Source of the DNA: JAPOKJ01 sp031421635
Lineage (GTDB): Bacteria > Pseudomonadota > Gammaproteobacteria > Burkholderiales > Burkholderiaceae_E
Assembly: GCA_031421635.1 (NCBI GenBank)
Contig: JANOPA010000079.1
Location: forward strand, 1 to 64,000
DNA length: 64,000 nucleotides
Direction: 5' to 3'
The first letter of the stretch is position 1. Each line of letters begins with the position of its first letter. Below, piece after piece: positions 8,782-16,345 of the stretch. The position numbers were made by a program, and so were the translations under genes. The notes below the pieces were generated by a model. It was not told the DNA's origin. It saw only the letters and a program-made list of their open reading frames with translations, and did not search any database.

Positions 8782-9678
8782 ATGAACGCTAAAGTCTATG
8801 ACGCGGTGACTCCGCAAAAAGTCGCATTCCTCGGTCTCGGTGTGATGGGTTATCCCATGGCCGGCCACCTCCAACGCGCGGGCCACCAGGTGACCGTGTA
8901 CAACCGCACCGCAGCCAAGGCCGAAGCCTGGGCCAAGGAATATGGCGGCAAAGCTGCGAGTACGCCGCGCCAAGCTGCGCAAGGGGCCAGCCTTATTTTC
9001 GCCTGTGTGGGCAATGATACCGATCTGCGCTCGGTCGTACTCGGGGCTGATGGCGCCTTTGCGGGCATGACCTCAGGTACGACTTTTATCGACCACACCA
9101 CCGCCTCAGCACTAGTGGCACGCGAGCTCTACGCCGAGGCCAAGCAGCTCGGCCTGAACTTTATCGACGCACCAGTCTCAGGCGGTCAAGCGGGTGCGAT
9201 AAATGGTTTACTCACGGTCATGTGCGGTGGCGACGGCGCGATGTTTGATCAAGCCAAACCTGTGGGTATGGCCTTCTCACGGGCCTTCACGCTTGTTGGC
9301 CCCTCGGGCAGTGGGCAACTCGCGAAGATGGTGAACCAAATTTGTATCGCCGGTCTGGTGCAAGGTCTATCGGAAGGAATTGCATTCGGCCAGGCTGCCG
9401 GGCTAGATATGAATTTAGTGCTGGACGTCATTAGCAAGGGTGCCGCCCAGTCTTGGCAAATGGAGAACCGTGGCAAGACAATGGTCGAAGGCAAATTCGA
9501 ATTTGGCTTTGCTGTCGACTGGATGCGCAAGGACCTTGGCCTTTGCCTGGATGAATCCAAACGTAACGGCGCAGCCTTGCCAGCAACGGCCTTGGTCGAT
9601 CAGTTCTACGGCGATGTGCAATACATGGGTGGCGCCCGTTGGGATACTTCTAGCTTGATCAAACGTTTAAAGCGGTAA
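8782..9678 (+). CDS. 3-hydroxyisobutyrate dehydrogenase-like NAD(P)-dependent oxidoreductase
   Basis: Beta-hydroxyacid dehydrogenase, 298 aa, the usual length. An N-terminal Rossmann fold carries FLGLGVMGYPMAGHL (about 16-30). The substrate loop is DAPVSGGQAGA, and the catalytic Lys lies in GSGQLAKMVNQ. Members reduce tartronate semialdehyde, glyoxylate or succinic semialdehyde, or oxidise 3-hydroxyisobutyrate; the substrate is not determined here. It is followed after 6 bases by a DUF1499 gene, so the two are probably cotranscribed. Confidence 0.9.
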   Translation: MNAKVYDAVTPQKVAFLGLGVMGYPMAGHLQRAGHQVTVYNRTAAKAEAWAKEYGGKAASTPRQAAQGASLIFACVGNDTDLRSVVLGADGAFAGMTSGTTFIDHTTASALVARELYAEAKQLGLNFIDAPVSGGQAGAINGLLTVMCGGDGAMFDQAKPVGMAFSRAFTLVGPSGSGQLAKMVNQICIAGLVQGLSEGIAFGQAAGLDMNLVLDVISKGAAQSWQMENRGKTMVEGKFEFGFAVDWMRKDLGLCLDESKRNGAALPATALVDQFYGDVQYMGGARWDTSSLIKRLKR

Positions 9679-9684
9679 CGACAC

Positions 9685-10101
9685 ATGGGCATGCTCTCTG
9701 GAAACCGTCCGGCTCGTTTAGGCAAGGTCAAAGGCGATGACGGCAGCCTTCGTCTGCATCCCGTGAAGACAAAGTTAACCAACGCGGTGTCTAGTTTCGA
9801 GCTTCTTGGTTATCATGCCATTGCGCCGATTGCCGCCCGAGACCCGAAAGCTACTTGGGCCAAACTTGAAAAAATCGTTCGAGACAGCACAGGCGCTCAA
9901 GTGATCACTGCTGAGGCCGATTACCTCTATGCTGAGTTTACGACCAAGCTACTAGGCTTTGTTGACGATGTGGAATTCTTGCTGGATGCGCCGAATAAAC
10001 GCATCCACGTACGCTCTGCATCTCGTTTGGGTCGTAAAGATTTCGATGTCAACCGCAAGCGCATTGAATCTATCCGCAGACAGATTGCTGAATCATTTTA
10101 A
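9685..10101 (+). CDS. DUF1499 domain protein
   Basis: Protein of unknown function, 138 aa, almost entirely a DUF1499 domain. The characteristic C-terminal block is present: FVDDVEFLLD, then IHVRSASRLGRKDFDVNRKRIE. No signal peptide or membrane segment is visible, although several family members are envelope-associated. It begins 6 bases after the dehydrogenase and ends 36 bases before the FKBP gene, so it may be the middle gene of a short operon. Confidence 0.8.
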   Translation: MGMLSGNRPARLGKVKGDDGSLRLHPVKTKLTNAVSSFELLGYHAIAPIAARDPKATWAKLEKIVRDSTGAQVITAEADYLYAEFTTKLLGFVDDVEFLLDAPNKRIHVRSASRLGRKDFDVNRKRIESIRRQIAESF

Positions 10102-10137
10102 TTTTAGAATTACACTTTTCACATTACAGGTATTCGA

Positions 10138-10491
10138 ATGGCTTACACCACAACGCCCTCAGGTTTACAAATCGAAGACGTTAAAGTCGGCTCTGGCGCT
10201 GAAGCCAAGGGCGGCAGTAATGTCTTGGTGCACTACACCGGCTGGCTCTATCAAGAGAGCACGAAGGGCGCGAAGTTCGACTCTAGCAAAGACCGCGGAC
10301 AACCTTTCTCGTTTCCTCTAGGAGCGGGTCATGTTATCAAGGGGTGGGACGAAGGTGTGGCCGGCATGAAAATTGGGGGTACTCGTAATTTAGTGATTCC
10401 GCCAGAGCTTGGCTACGGTGCGCGCGGCGCCGGTGGGGTGATCCCTGGCAACGCCACCTTGATTTTCGAAGTCGAATTGCTGGGCGTTTGA
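10138..10491 (+). CDS. FKBP-type peptidyl-prolyl cis-trans isomerase
   Basis: Single-domain FKBP of 117 aa without a signal peptide, so a cytoplasmic folding helper. Conserved residues are visible across the domain: VLVHYTGWL, GAKFDSS, PFSFPLGAGHVIKGWDEGVAGMKIGG, ELGYGARGAGGVIPGNATLIFEVELL. The last block carries the Tyr and Phe residues of the proline pocket. Its TGA stop overlaps the glnS ATG by one base, an arrangement that suggests translational coupling. Confidence 0.95.
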   Translation: MAYTTTPSGLQIEDVKVGSGAEAKGGSNVLVHYTGWLYQESTKGAKFDSSKDRGQPFSFPLGAGHVIKGWDEGVAGMKIGGTRNLVIPPELGYGARGAGGVIPGNATLIFEVELLGV

Positions 10492-12311
10492 TGTCTGTTG
10501 AAGGTAAACCAGGAAGCCTCGCTAGCGGCTCTAAGTCAAGTGAAGTTGCTTCGGCGGTCAACGTGTCGGCCGGTAACTTTTTGCGCAACCAAATTGAACA
10601 AGATTTGGCAGCGAGCAAATATGCGGGGCGCCATTGGTCAGGTCGACCCGGGCCCGCCACGCTGCAAAAAAGTACTGGCCTGGATCCGGCCAAAATCCGC
10701 ACCCGTTTTCCGCCCGAACCCAATGGCTACTTGCACATTGGACATGCAAAGTCGATTTGCCTGAACTTTGGTCTGGCGAGAGATTACGACGGTCGCTGCC
10801 ATCTACGCTTTGACGATACCAATCCCGTCAAGGAAGACCAGGAGTATGTCGATTCCATCATCGAAATGGTGCAGTGGTTAGGGTTCGACTGGTCATCGGA
10901 CGGTGAAGAAAATCTCTACTTTGCGAGCGACTACTTTCCGCTCCTTTATCAATGCGCAGAGGCCTTAATTCAAAGCGACGAGGCCTATGTCGATTCGCAA
11001 AGCGCTGAGACTATGCGCACCACTAGAGGCTCTTTAACCGAGGCCGGTGTGAACTCGCCGTTTCGCACCCGAAGCATTGAAGAAAATTTGCGCTTATTTC
11101 GAGAAATGCGCGACGGCAAGCATACTGAAGGCACGCACATTCTGCGAGCCAAAATTGATATGGCCTCGCCCAACATCAATCTGCGCGACCCGGCCATGTA
11201 TCGCATTCGTTTTGCCGAGCATCATCGCACTGGTGACACCTGGTGCATTTACCCGATGTACGACTATGCACACCCCATTTCGGATGCGCTTGAAAACATC
11301 ACCCATTCGGTGTGTACCTTGGAGTTTCAAGACCACCGGCCTTTTTACGACTGGGTGTTGAGCAAATTAGCGATACTTGGATTTTTTGAACTGCCACTTA
11401 CGCAGCAGTGGGAGTTTGCTCGCCTCAACCTGACCTATGCCATCACCAGCAAACGCAAGTTGCAACAACTGGTGACGGAAAAGCATGTGCTCGGTTGGGA
11501 CGACCCGCGCATGCCCACCTTAGTGGGCCTGCGTCGGCGCGGTTACACCGCGGAAGCACTACAGCTCTTTTGCGAACGTATTGGCGTCTCTAAATCGGAC
11601 TCTTGGATCGAGATGAGCGTCCTCGAGGCAGCGCTGCGTGACGACCTCGATGCCAAAGCGCACCGGGCCATTGCGGTACTCGACCCGATACAACTCATTC
11701 TCGACAACTTCCCCGACGACTTGGAAGAAGCCTGTTCAGCACCGGTGCATCCTCACCAAGCGGATCTCGGTCGCCGTGAATTCCCCATGCACAAAAACCT
11801 GTGGATAGAACGCGACGACTTTATGGAGAGCCCCACCAAGGGCTATTTCCGCCTCTTCCCAGGAAACAGAGTCAGGCTACGTTACGGTTTTGTCATTGAG
11901 GCAACGAGTTGCGATAAGAATCAAGCGGGAGAAATCGTTGCCGTTCATGCGAACTATTTCCCCGATTCAAAGTCCGGGACACCAGGCTCGGATGCCCACA
12001 AAGTCAAAGGTAATATCCACTGGGTCTCGGCCAAAGCAGCTCGACCCGCGGAAGTTCGCCTTTATGATCGACTCTTTATTGAGGCGCAACCTGATGCTGG
12101 GGGTAAAGACTACATTGAAAGCCTGAATCCGAACTCCATACGTGTCATTCAGGCCTGGATGGAACCTTCCGTCCAAAAAGCCACAAAGCAGCAAAGCTTC
12201 CAGTTTGAGAGGCACGGATATTTTGTGGCGGACCGCATCGATCATTCTGACGACAAGATGGTCTTTAACCGATCTGTCGGTTTAAAAGACAGCTGGGGCA
12301 AGGCTAGTTAG
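10491..12311 (+). CDS. glnS: Glutaminyl-tRNA synthetase
   Basis: Class I aminoacyl-tRNA synthetase that charges tRNA-Gln, 606 aa. The HIGH motif is in RFPPEPNGYLHIGHAKS (near residue 81), and the KMSKS equivalent is ITSKRKLQQLV. Other GlnRS hallmarks are RFDDTNPVKE, YPMYDYAHPISDALE and SVCTLEFQDHRPFYDW. The C-terminal beta-barrel anticodon-binding region follows from about residue 390. An N-terminal stretch of about 60 residues precedes the catalytic core and is somewhat longer than in E. coli. The ATG at 10491 overlaps the FKBP stop; a TTG one codon earlier is less likely. Confidence 0.97.
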   Translation: MSVEGKPGSLASGSKSSEVASAVNVSAGNFLRNQIEQDLAASKYAGRHWSGRPGPATLQKSTGLDPAKIRTRFPPEPNGYLHIGHAKSICLNFGLARDYDGRCHLRFDDTNPVKEDQEYVDSIIEMVQWLGFDWSSDGEENLYFASDYFPLLYQCAEALIQSDEAYVDSQSAETMRTTRGSLTEAGVNSPFRTRSIEENLRLFREMRDGKHTEGTHILRAKIDMASPNINLRDPAMYRIRFAEHHRTGDTWCIYPMYDYAHPISDALENITHSVCTLEFQDHRPFYDWVLSKLAILGFFELPLTQQWEFARLNLTYAITSKRKLQQLVTEKHVLGWDDPRMPTLVGLRRRGYTAEALQLFCERIGVSKSDSWIEMSVLEAALRDDLDAKAHRAIAVLDPIQLILDNFPDDLEEACSAPVHPHQADLGRREFPMHKNLWIERDDFMESPTKGYFRLFPGNRVRLRYGFVIEATSCDKNQAGEIVAVHANYFPDSKSGTPGSDAHKVKGNIHWVSAKAARPAEVRLYDRLFIEAQPDAGGKDYIESLNPNSIRVIQAWMEPSVQKATKQQSFQFERHGYFVADRIDHSDDKMVFNRSVGLKDSWGKAS

Positions 12312-12338
12312 GGCGGATTTCCACTCGAAAGGTTGCCA

Positions 12339-12983
12339 TTAGTAGAGCATATGATCGGCAACAAAGCCGTTGCTCCGTCGCTCTTCCCCAAAGGTCGACA
12401 TCGGCCCATGCCCTGGCACAAAGCTCACCTCATTTCCCAAGGGCCAGAGTTTTTGGGTAATGGAATCGACCAAGGCCTGATGGTTGCCGCGGGGGAAATC
12501 GGTCCGGCCGATCGACCCCTGAAATAGTACGTCTCCAACAATCGCTAAGAGGCTGGCTCGGTGAAAAAACACCACGTGGCCAGGTGTATGACCCGGGCAA
12601 TGCAACACTTCTAGGGTTTCGTCGCCAAACTTTACACAGTCACCGCCGACCAGCCAACGATCTGGTGTAAACGCCTGCAAAGGCGGAAAACCGAACATTT
12701 TTCCCTGATTCGGTAATTGGTCAATCCAAAAACTGTCCTCCTGATGGGGGCCCTCAAGCGGTACGGCGTATTTTTTCGATAATTCAATCGATTGACCACA
12801 GTGGTCAATGTGACCATGAGTTAAAAACACCTTTTCTAAGACCGCACCTTGACCCGCGATTGCAGCCTCAATCTTGGCCAAGTCGCCGCCAGGATCGATC
12901 GCGCAGGCTTTTTGGGTTTTCTCACAGATCAAAACCGAGCAGTTTTGCAGGAAAGGCGTTACCGGGACGATCAGAAGTTTCAT
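12339..12983 (-). CDS. MBL-fold metallohydrolase (YcbL/glyoxalase II-like)
   Basis: Zinc-dependent hydrolase of the metallo-beta-lactamase fold, 214 aa. The THGHIDHCGQ motif (HxHxDH) gives the metal ligands. A further His is in LHCPGHTPGHVVFF, the bridging Asp in AIVGDVLF, and a C-terminal His in FVPGHGPMSTFGEERRSN. Length and C-terminus fit the YcbL-like group, which resembles glyoxalase II but lacks its C-terminal substrate domain. It converges with glnS, with only 27 bases between the stops. Confidence 0.9.
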   Translation of the reverse strand: MKLLIVPVTPFLQNCSVLICEKTQKACAIDPGGDLAKIEAAIAGQGAVLEKVFLTHGHIDHCGQSIELSKKYAVPLEGPHQEDSFWIDQLPNQGKMFGFPPLQAFTPDRWLVGGDCVKFGDETLEVLHCPGHTPGHVVFFHRASLLAIVGDVLFQGSIGRTDFPRGNHQALVDSITQKLWPLGNEVSFVPGHGPMSTFGEERRSNGFVADHMLY

Positions 12984-13083
12984 TTCGACCTGAGTTCTAA
13001 AAGGAATAATTATGGATATGAAAGGGATTCATAAGGAGCAAGGCATCACATAGTCGCTTCATGCGAGCGCTCTTTTTGCTGGC

Positions 13084-14364
13084 TTATTGCGGCTTTTTCA
13101 GCAAGATAAGATCGATGACTCGACCCTGAGCCTCCTCCCAACGGATGCGCACCGGCTGCATCTCAAAGTCGTAGCCGAGCCAGATGTCGACTTTGTCTCC
13201 ACCTAAAACTTGAGTCGTGTAGGCGACATGCAGGGACTGAAGGATACCCGCAGGTGATTCCAAAACCTCGTTGCCCATAGACTCAAAGCGGCCAGGGTAG
13301 GTTTGCCGAAAGGTAAACATCGGGATGGAAAATACTTTTCCTTTCTCAAGCTGGCCTGGATCGGCTCGGGCCATCATGCCAAGGAGCCAAATGATTGAGA
13401 GCCGATCCTGAGTCGTCGGTGGCACCCCGAGGCTTGCAATCGAAAACGACTTCATCAGGTTTTTTTGAGCATCCACTTCCAGCCATCGGGGGGGCCGCTC
13501 TCCAATTTTTTCAGAGTACCGGCCCACATGAGGGCCCTGTGCCCCAATTTGACCTCGACTTTCATAATTCAAACTTCCCCCCACCATGCGCTTTAATAGC
13601 CAACTAAGGTTAATTTCGACCTTAATGGCAAACTGATCGAGGCCATTCGGCGTTGAAATCAACTCCGTTCTCAACTCTGCGGTGCCAGAAGAACCGGAAG
13701 ATTCTCGATAATCCTTTGGAGCGTGCACAGCAAACGACAATGTGATCGGCCTAGGAAAAGGCGCAATTTGATACTGAAAGGCACTTTCGCCCGTCATTGA
13801 CCCTCGTTGTTCGAGATCGACCGTGCGCTCGGAGTTGGCCGGACTAGCGCTCGCCAGGACCTCTTTTGATCCAACAGATCCCTGCTGCCTTGCAATATCG
13901 ACCTGCCCTGCCGAAGACAAAGGTGCGTTTGCGGTACTGGCCGCTACCTTTGGCTCAACGCCGTCCCTCGACAGATTCTCGGACGCCGAAACCCGGTCGG
14001 ATGTTTCATAAGCATCGACCGTCCCAGCAAGAGGTTCCACCACAGTCCTTGAAGGTTCGCGAGCTTCCTGGGCGACCGATGGCAACGGCTTAGGCCGAGG
14101 CCGCGCGACGATGTTCTTTCGAACGGGAACAATCTTGCTTGGGGGCGTCGGAGGCTCCGCTTTATAGCTTGGGATGTTCGGCGACTCAGGCGGTTCGACG
14201 ATCCGAACCTTCAAAGGCGGGGCGGGACGGTCCGAAACACCCGTGGGCACTTTAGAACTGAGACTCACATCGACGGCCCATCCCAATATAATAAGGTGCA
14301 TCGCAAGAACACAGAATCCAAGCAGCGCAGGTCGAATCAAATCATTTTTGAAAAAAATTTTCAC
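13084..14364 (-). CDS. DUF3108 domain protein with proline-rich membrane-anchored N-terminus
   Basis: Envelope protein of unknown function, 426 aa. An N-terminal transmembrane helix (about 12-32) is followed by a proline-rich, repetitive stretch (about 45-110, with PPTPPSK and RPRPKPLP) that looks like the periplasm-spanning part of TonB. A low-complexity linker comes next, then a C-terminal DUF3108 domain (about 205-420, with LSWLLKRMVGGSLNYESRGQI and IWLGYDFEMQPVRIRWEEAQG). The start appears to be GTG at 14364, since the frame is closed by a TAG just upstream; no good ribosome-binding site is seen, so a later start such as the TTG nine codons in is possible. Confidence 0.8.
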   Translation of the reverse strand: MKIFFKNDLIRPALLGFCVLAMHLIILGWAVDVSLSSKVPTGVSDRPAPPLKVRIVEPPESPNIPSYKAEPPTPPSKIVPVRKNIVARPRPKPLPSVAQEAREPSRTVVEPLAGTVDAYETSDRVSASENLSRDGVEPKVAASTANAPLSSAGQVDIARQQGSVGSKEVLASASPANSERTVDLEQRGSMTGESAFQYQIAPFPRPITLSFAVHAPKDYRESSGSSGTAELRTELISTPNGLDQFAIKVEINLSWLLKRMVGGSLNYESRGQIGAQGPHVGRYSEKIGERPPRWLEVDAQKNLMKSFSIASLGVPPTTQDRLSIIWLLGMMARADPGQLEKGKVFSIPMFTFRQTYPGRFESMGNEVLESPAGILQSLHVAYTTQVLGGDKVDIWLGYDFEMQPVRIRWEEAQGRVIDLILLKKPQ

Positions 14365-14489
14365 GAAACGGGCTAATTCTCAATCAACTAAAAGCGATTC
14401 CTTGAAAAGGGCATCCAAGTGGCTCCCACTTTAGCACCGAAGCGACACTCCATCGCCCATTAACCATCCGGAGCAGTGAACCGGGTATG

Positions 14490-14508
14490 TTGTCGAAATT
14501 TCTTACAA
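14490..14508 (+). promoter_or_regulatory. Candidate sigma-54 activator binding site (UAS)
   Basis: TTGTCGAAATTTCTTACAA is a partial dyad (TTGT...ACAA around an AAATTT core) centred about 86 bases before the predicted start of the PEP-CTERM transcript. Read on the other strand, TTGTAAGAAATTTCG matches 14 of 15 bases with a site upstream of the sigma-54 promoter at 20682. Binding by a PrsR-like activator is inference. Confidence 0.55.
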
Positions 14509-14559
14509 GACTGCCCTATCGAATTTAATTTATTATTTATAATCAATACCTTACCTATT

Positions 14560-14576
14560 TGGCATAGCGCTTGCTT
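14560..14576 (+). promoter_or_regulatory. Sigma-54 (-24/-12) promoter of the PEP-CTERM gene
   Basis: TGGCATAGCGCTTGCTT has GG (14561-14562) and GC (14573-14574) exactly 10 bases apart and matches the TGGCAC-N5-TTGCT consensus at all but one position. Transcription should start near 14586, giving a leader of about 36 bases with an AGGAGAG ribosome-binding site. Sigma-54 promoters in front of PEP-CTERM genes are known from the PrsK/PrsR system. Confidence 0.8.
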
Positions 14577-14621
14577 ATAGACTGCTATACCGATTCCCGG
14601 TCAATTTTCTAGGAGAGAAGC

Positions 14622-15317
14622 ATGAAAATTTTGAAACTTGTATCCGCAGTGGCTGTCGCCCTCGCATCGCAAGCAGCGTCGGCTGGTGTGATCCAGGTGA
14701 TGGTTGATGATTTCAACGGCGTTGGCCCAATCACATCAGCCAGCCCAACCAGCACCGGTCTGGCTGCAGGCGGTTCATTTCAGTTCCTGACAGCGGCTAA
14801 CGACGGCGGTGCTGTAGCAATTCCTTCTGCTGGCTTGACATCTTCTGTCAATGATGGCGGCAGCGGACGATTCGCGGTTAACGCAGCTGACGGTTATACC
14901 TACACTGCTCGTCTGACCTACACTCCTGGCCTCACATTGGCCGCTGGCGCTACTGCTACTCTTGCGTACACAGTAGTAACTAGCGACTTGGGCGGTGGTT
15001 CGATCACTCCTGGCGGCATTGTTCCTGCCGGTGGTGCTGCATTCCTCCCATCGTACACAGGCGGTAACATCGTCTTGAATTTCGCTAGCAACGCTACGAA
15101 ATCATGGGATTTCTCTTTAGACATGTTGCAGATCAACGTAACTTGCGCTAACGAAAACAGCACAACTGGTCCGATCTCGATCGCTGACTACAACCGTCTC
15201 TACGGTCAAAAGACAAGCTGCGCTAATGTTCCTGTTCCAGGTTCATTGGCACTGTTAGGTCTCGGCGGTATTGCTGCAGGCTTAGTATCTCGTCGTCGCG
15301 CTTCTGCCAAGAAGTAA
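14622..15317 (+). CDS. PEP-CTERM-type exported surface protein
   Basis: Secreted protein of 231 aa with tripartite sorting features. A signal peptide (about 1-21, ending ASQAASAG) starts the protein. The body is rich in Gly, Ala, Thr and Ser. The C-terminus is a PEP-CTERM-like signal: VPVPGS, a hydrophobic helix (LALLGLGGIAAGLV), then SRRRASAKK. The canonical motif is VPEP, so the Glu is replaced by Val here. In the known system an exosortase cleaves this tail and attaches the protein to extracellular polysaccharide; no exosortase gene is in the window. A strong AGGAGAG precedes the ATG. A sigma-54 promoter lies upstream and a terminator downstream, so it is a single-gene transcript. Confidence 0.85.
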   Translation: MKILKLVSAVAVALASQAASAGVIQVMVDDFNGVGPITSASPTSTGLAAGGSFQFLTAANDGGAVAIPSAGLTSSVNDGGSGRFAVNAADGYTYTARLTYTPGLTLAAGATATLAYTVVTSDLGGGSITPGGIVPAGGAAFLPSYTGGNIVLNFASNATKSWDFSLDMLQINVTCANENSTTGPISIADYNRLYGQKTSCANVPVPGSLALLGLGGIAAGLVSRRRASAKK

Positions 15318-15336
15318 ATTCTTGAGTTGAAGTACC

Positions 15337-15364
15337 AAAAGGCACCTTACGGTGCCTTTTTTTT
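15337..15364 (+). terminator. Rho-independent terminator after the PEP-CTERM gene
   Basis: A 10-bp perfect stem (AAAAGGCACC, 15337-15346, with GGTGCCTTTT, 15351-15360), loop TTAC, followed by further T residues to 15364. It lies 19 bases after the stop codon. Confidence 0.93.
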
Positions 15365-15379
15365 CGAACTCAATTTTTC

Positions 15380-15835
15380 ATGTCTCACTTCCTCGTCAAG
15401 AGAACAGGGCCGTGGCTTCCGCCAACTTTGGTCGTCTCGATGCCCTGGTTGCCGGGAACTTTACTCGGTGTTTGCCTTGGGCCGGTCGTGCTTTTGCATC
15501 GTCGTCTTATGGATGATGCGCCAAGCATTGAGCATGAATTGGTACATAGCCGTCAATTCTGGCGCAACGGAGTGGTACTACATTTTTTGCGGTATTGGCT
15601 TCAGCCGACCTATCGACAAGCCATGGAAGTCGAGGCCTTTAGCGCCGAACTCCAAAACCGTCCTCTGGACGAGTACCAGAGTTGCCTTGAGTCGGCCGCC
15701 TCGTCACTTGCAACTCGATATGGCTTGCGTATTGATATTGAAACAGCCATGACAGCCCTGGACATAAGGGCTCGCGATTCCGCCGCAGCAAATCAACCGC
15801 TTGCAGCCGCACTCAGTCAGCAGAAAACTTCATAA
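15380..15835 (+). CDS. Small HExxH-motif protein, possible metallopeptidase-like
   Basis: Protein of 151 aa that I do not recognise by name. It contains IEHELVHSRQFWR, which fits the HExxH zincin motif (HELVH near residues 53-57), followed by a helix and YRQAMEVEAF, whose Glu could be the third zinc ligand. N-terminal hydrophobic stretches (about 15-40) could be one or two membrane helices. Small proteins of this type with a HELVHxRQ motif are common in Proteobacteria, but their activity is not established to my knowledge. No ribosome-binding site is evident. The 3' end overlaps the convergent TPM gene by 6 bases. A 141-aa frame at 15327-15752 overlaps it in another phase and is judged spurious. 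Confidence 0.65.
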   Translation: MSHFLVKRTGPWLPPTLVVSMPWLPGTLLGVCLGPVVLLHRRLMDDAPSIEHELVHSRQFWRNGVVLHFLRYWLQPTYRQAMEVEAFSAELQNRPLDEYQSCLESAASSLATRYGLRIDIETAMTALDIRARDSAAANQPLAAALSQQKTS

Positions 15836-16345
15836 GACGCCAACCTCATTGCTTAGCTCGTTGCGATCACTAGCTTGAAGCGGGAAAGCATTCACTAAAG
15901 AAGGCTGAATAATATCCAGCGCGCGGAGCACTCCTTGGGTGTACTCCGCCTGTAAAAATGCTGCAGACATGGCCGCACAAGCCGAAGCCCATACGTGCGG
16001 AGAAATGCGTCGCTCCGCTTCGCGGTCGACGACAATTTCTACTGATCGGTCCCCTAGTAAAAGATAAATCAGTACACCATTATTGGCTTCGGTATCCCAT
16101 ACTTTGAGCCCAGAAAAATGGGTTCGAGCGCGCTGCCGGGGCGAAACCTGCGCCCATATTTGATAGGCATCTAACGATGCTTCGACGGCAAACCTTACTT
16201 CAGCGTTGTGCGAAACCTCGCCCATAGCAATCGCGACTTCGATTTGGGCAAAACCATTCGCTCCGAAGTAGCGCTTAATGTCGCCGGTACCGCATCGCCA
16301 ATGGCGCCAGAGCCTCGTAAAACGCTTACTAGTATCCAACGCCAT
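15830..16345 (-). CDS. TPM-domain protein
   Basis: Protein of 171 aa made mainly of a TPM domain (TLP18.3/Psb32/MOLO-1 fold). The segment AEVRFAVEASLDAYQIW through TEANNGVLIYLLLGDRSVEIVVDREAERRI matches the fold, and the C-terminal helix holds GVLRALDII. No signal peptide is seen. It is the third gene of the minus-strand LemA-TPM-TPM cluster; its ATG overlaps the preceding stop (TAATG). The LemA/TPM pair is widespread, but its biochemical role remains unclear. Confidence 0.82.
   Translation of the reverse strand: MALDTSKRFTRLWRHWRCGTGDIKRYFGANGFAQIEVAIAMGEVSHNAEVRFAVEASLDAYQIWAQVSPRQRARTHFSGLKVWDTEANNGVLIYLLLGDRSVEIVVDREAERRISPHVWASACAAMSAAFLQAEYTQGVLRALDIIQPSLVNAFPLQASDRNELSNEVGVL

Noticed and set aside
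15327..15752. 141-codon frame overlapping the HELVH gene
   Set aside because: Starts inside the terminator stem and translates to sequence without domain-like pattern; the other frame carries a recognisable motif.
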